64,000 nt of DNA. It comes from an uncultured Polaribacter sp. GTDB lineage: Bacteria > Bacteroidota > Bacteroidia > Flavobacteriales > Flavobacteriaceae. The DNA is taken from assembly GCA_943788045.1 (NCBI GenBank), contig CALSOT010000007.1, positions 92,061-156,060 on the forward strand, given 5' to 3'. The notes under the pieces were generated by a model, which saw only the letters and a list, made by a program, of their open reading frames with translations, did not search any database and had not been told where the DNA came from. A program made the translations under genes and the position numbers. Shown piece after piece: positions 63,485 through 64,000 of this stretch; the stretch's first letter is position 1, and each line of letters opens with the position of its first letter.

Positions 63485-63655
63485 TTAAAAATCAGTTCCA
63501 GGATCTTCTGGAGAAGCAGCTTGTGCTTTTTGTGGATTTAATACTAGGTATGTACCCAACGCAGTTAAAGCTGCATATTTGCTATAGTTTCCTATTTTTT
63601 TAATAGCATCTTTACGCGTAATTTCTTCTTGGTTTTTATCTATGTTATTTTTCAT
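63485..63655 (-). CDS. Candidate modified-peptide precursor (56 residues)
   Basis: It starts MKNNIDKNQEEITRKDAIKK, continues IGNYSKYAALTALGTYLVLN, then PQKAQA and the short tail ASPEDPGTDF. The N-terminal charged stretch plus hydrophobic helix with an AQA-type cleavage point looks like a leader or signal, leaving a tail of about ten residues rich in D, P, S and T. Its place in front of the PqqD/HPr-kinase gene and the terminator after it suggest a ribosomal peptide precursor. It could instead be a small exported or membrane peptide. Degraded copies lie in units A and B. Confidence 0.6.
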   Translation of the reverse strand: MKNNIDKNQEEITRKDAIKKIGNYSKYAALTALGTYLVLNPQKAQAASPEDPGTDF

Positions 63656-63681
63656 GATATCTTATTTTAAACGCTCGTTAC

Positions 63682-64000
63682 TTATTCTATAATGATTTTC
63701 TTACTTAATTTCCCTGCTGCTGTTTGCACTTGTGCAAAATAAACACCTTTTGCTAATTTAGGTAAATAAATATCGTTTACTCGCATTTGCTTCAAAAGAA
63801 GTACTCATTACTTGTTTTCCTAAAACATTAAATAAAGAGATAGACGCTTTACCTTGCTGTAAACCTGTTACTCTTAATGTAGTAGCATTTGCTTTAAAAA
63901 TACTTACTCCAGTTAATGCTACATTATCAATAGATAAAGCACTTTGAGTTGTATGTAAATAAAAACGTCCAACACCATCTAATGCTTCTGTTAAAGTAAT
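63682..64000 (-). pseudogene. T9SS-sorted protein C-terminal part, frameshifted and partial
   Basis: The right-edge frame reads ITLTEALDGVGRFYLHTTQS, then ALSIDNVALTGVSIFKANAT and LRVTGLQQGKASISLFNVLG, a T9SS type A C-terminal domain. One base is lost near 63783, after FEANAS. The next frame continues VNDIYLPKLAKGVYFAQVQT to KLSKKIIIE and stops at 63682. The gene extends beyond the window. Loss of the sorting tail would block export. Confidence 0.7.

Overview
The window reads as a chromosomal segment of a low-GC marine-type Flavobacteriaceae bacterium (Bacteroidota). The evidence is several type IX secretion (T9SS) C-terminal sorting domains, a SusD-like protein, a flavobacterial alpha-2-macroglobulin, tmRNA encoding a GEDNYALAA tag, AT-rich spacers, and housekeeping genes kdsA, mpl and a saccharopine/alanine dehydrogenase-type enzyme. 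I assign no genus.

Layout. (1) 1-5.4 kb: the end of a cysteine-synthase-like gene, a decayed repeat adhesin with its T9SS-sorted partner, and a SusD-like protein with a T9SS tail. (2) 5.4-38.5 kb: a large accessory island. It starts with a ruined tyrosine integrase and holds a KAP P-loop NTPase, zinc-ribbon proteins, PD-(D/E)XK nucleases, a DUF2779 nuclease, an ATP-dependent DNA ligase module, an array of small immunity-like orphan genes, a 1486-residue membrane STAND-type ATPase with a beta-barrel partner, and a DUF4116/LRR/nuclease/kinase cassette. (3) 38.9-47.1 kb: surface repeat proteins and a diversity-generating retroelement (DGR) with target, avd and template repeat but no reverse transcriptase in the window. 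(4) 47.2-58.7 kb: conserved core (ssrA, dehydrogenase, DUF3820, kdsA, alpha-2-macroglobulin, mpl). (5) 58.6-63.7 kb: a tandem triplication of a peptide / PqqD-HPr-kinase / nucleotidyltransferase cassette, then the end of a T9SS-sorted protein.

Two features stand out. First, the DGR: a 118-bp template repeat and the 118-bp 3' end of the target gene differ at 18 positions, all at template adenines. Second, three copies of a roughly 1.65-kb unit lie downstream of mpl, each starting with a copy of the mpl 3' end. Decay is complementary: the nucleotidyltransferase is intact only in the first copy, and the kinase and small peptide gene only in the third. This looks like a putative ribosomally made, modified peptide system.

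Six copies of a ~45-bp repeat resembling a tRNA/tmRNA 3' end (three preceded by a clear terminator hairpin, one by a short palindrome) punctuate the accessory DNA at 0.27, 3.26, 5.27, 33.8, 38.8 and 40.4 kb. The ruined integrase ends 50 bp from one copy, so they are probably attachment-site scars of serial insertions. Frameshifts are strongly concentrated in accessory genes, while genes as long as 1486 and 2033 codons are open, which argues for real decay rather than poor sequence.
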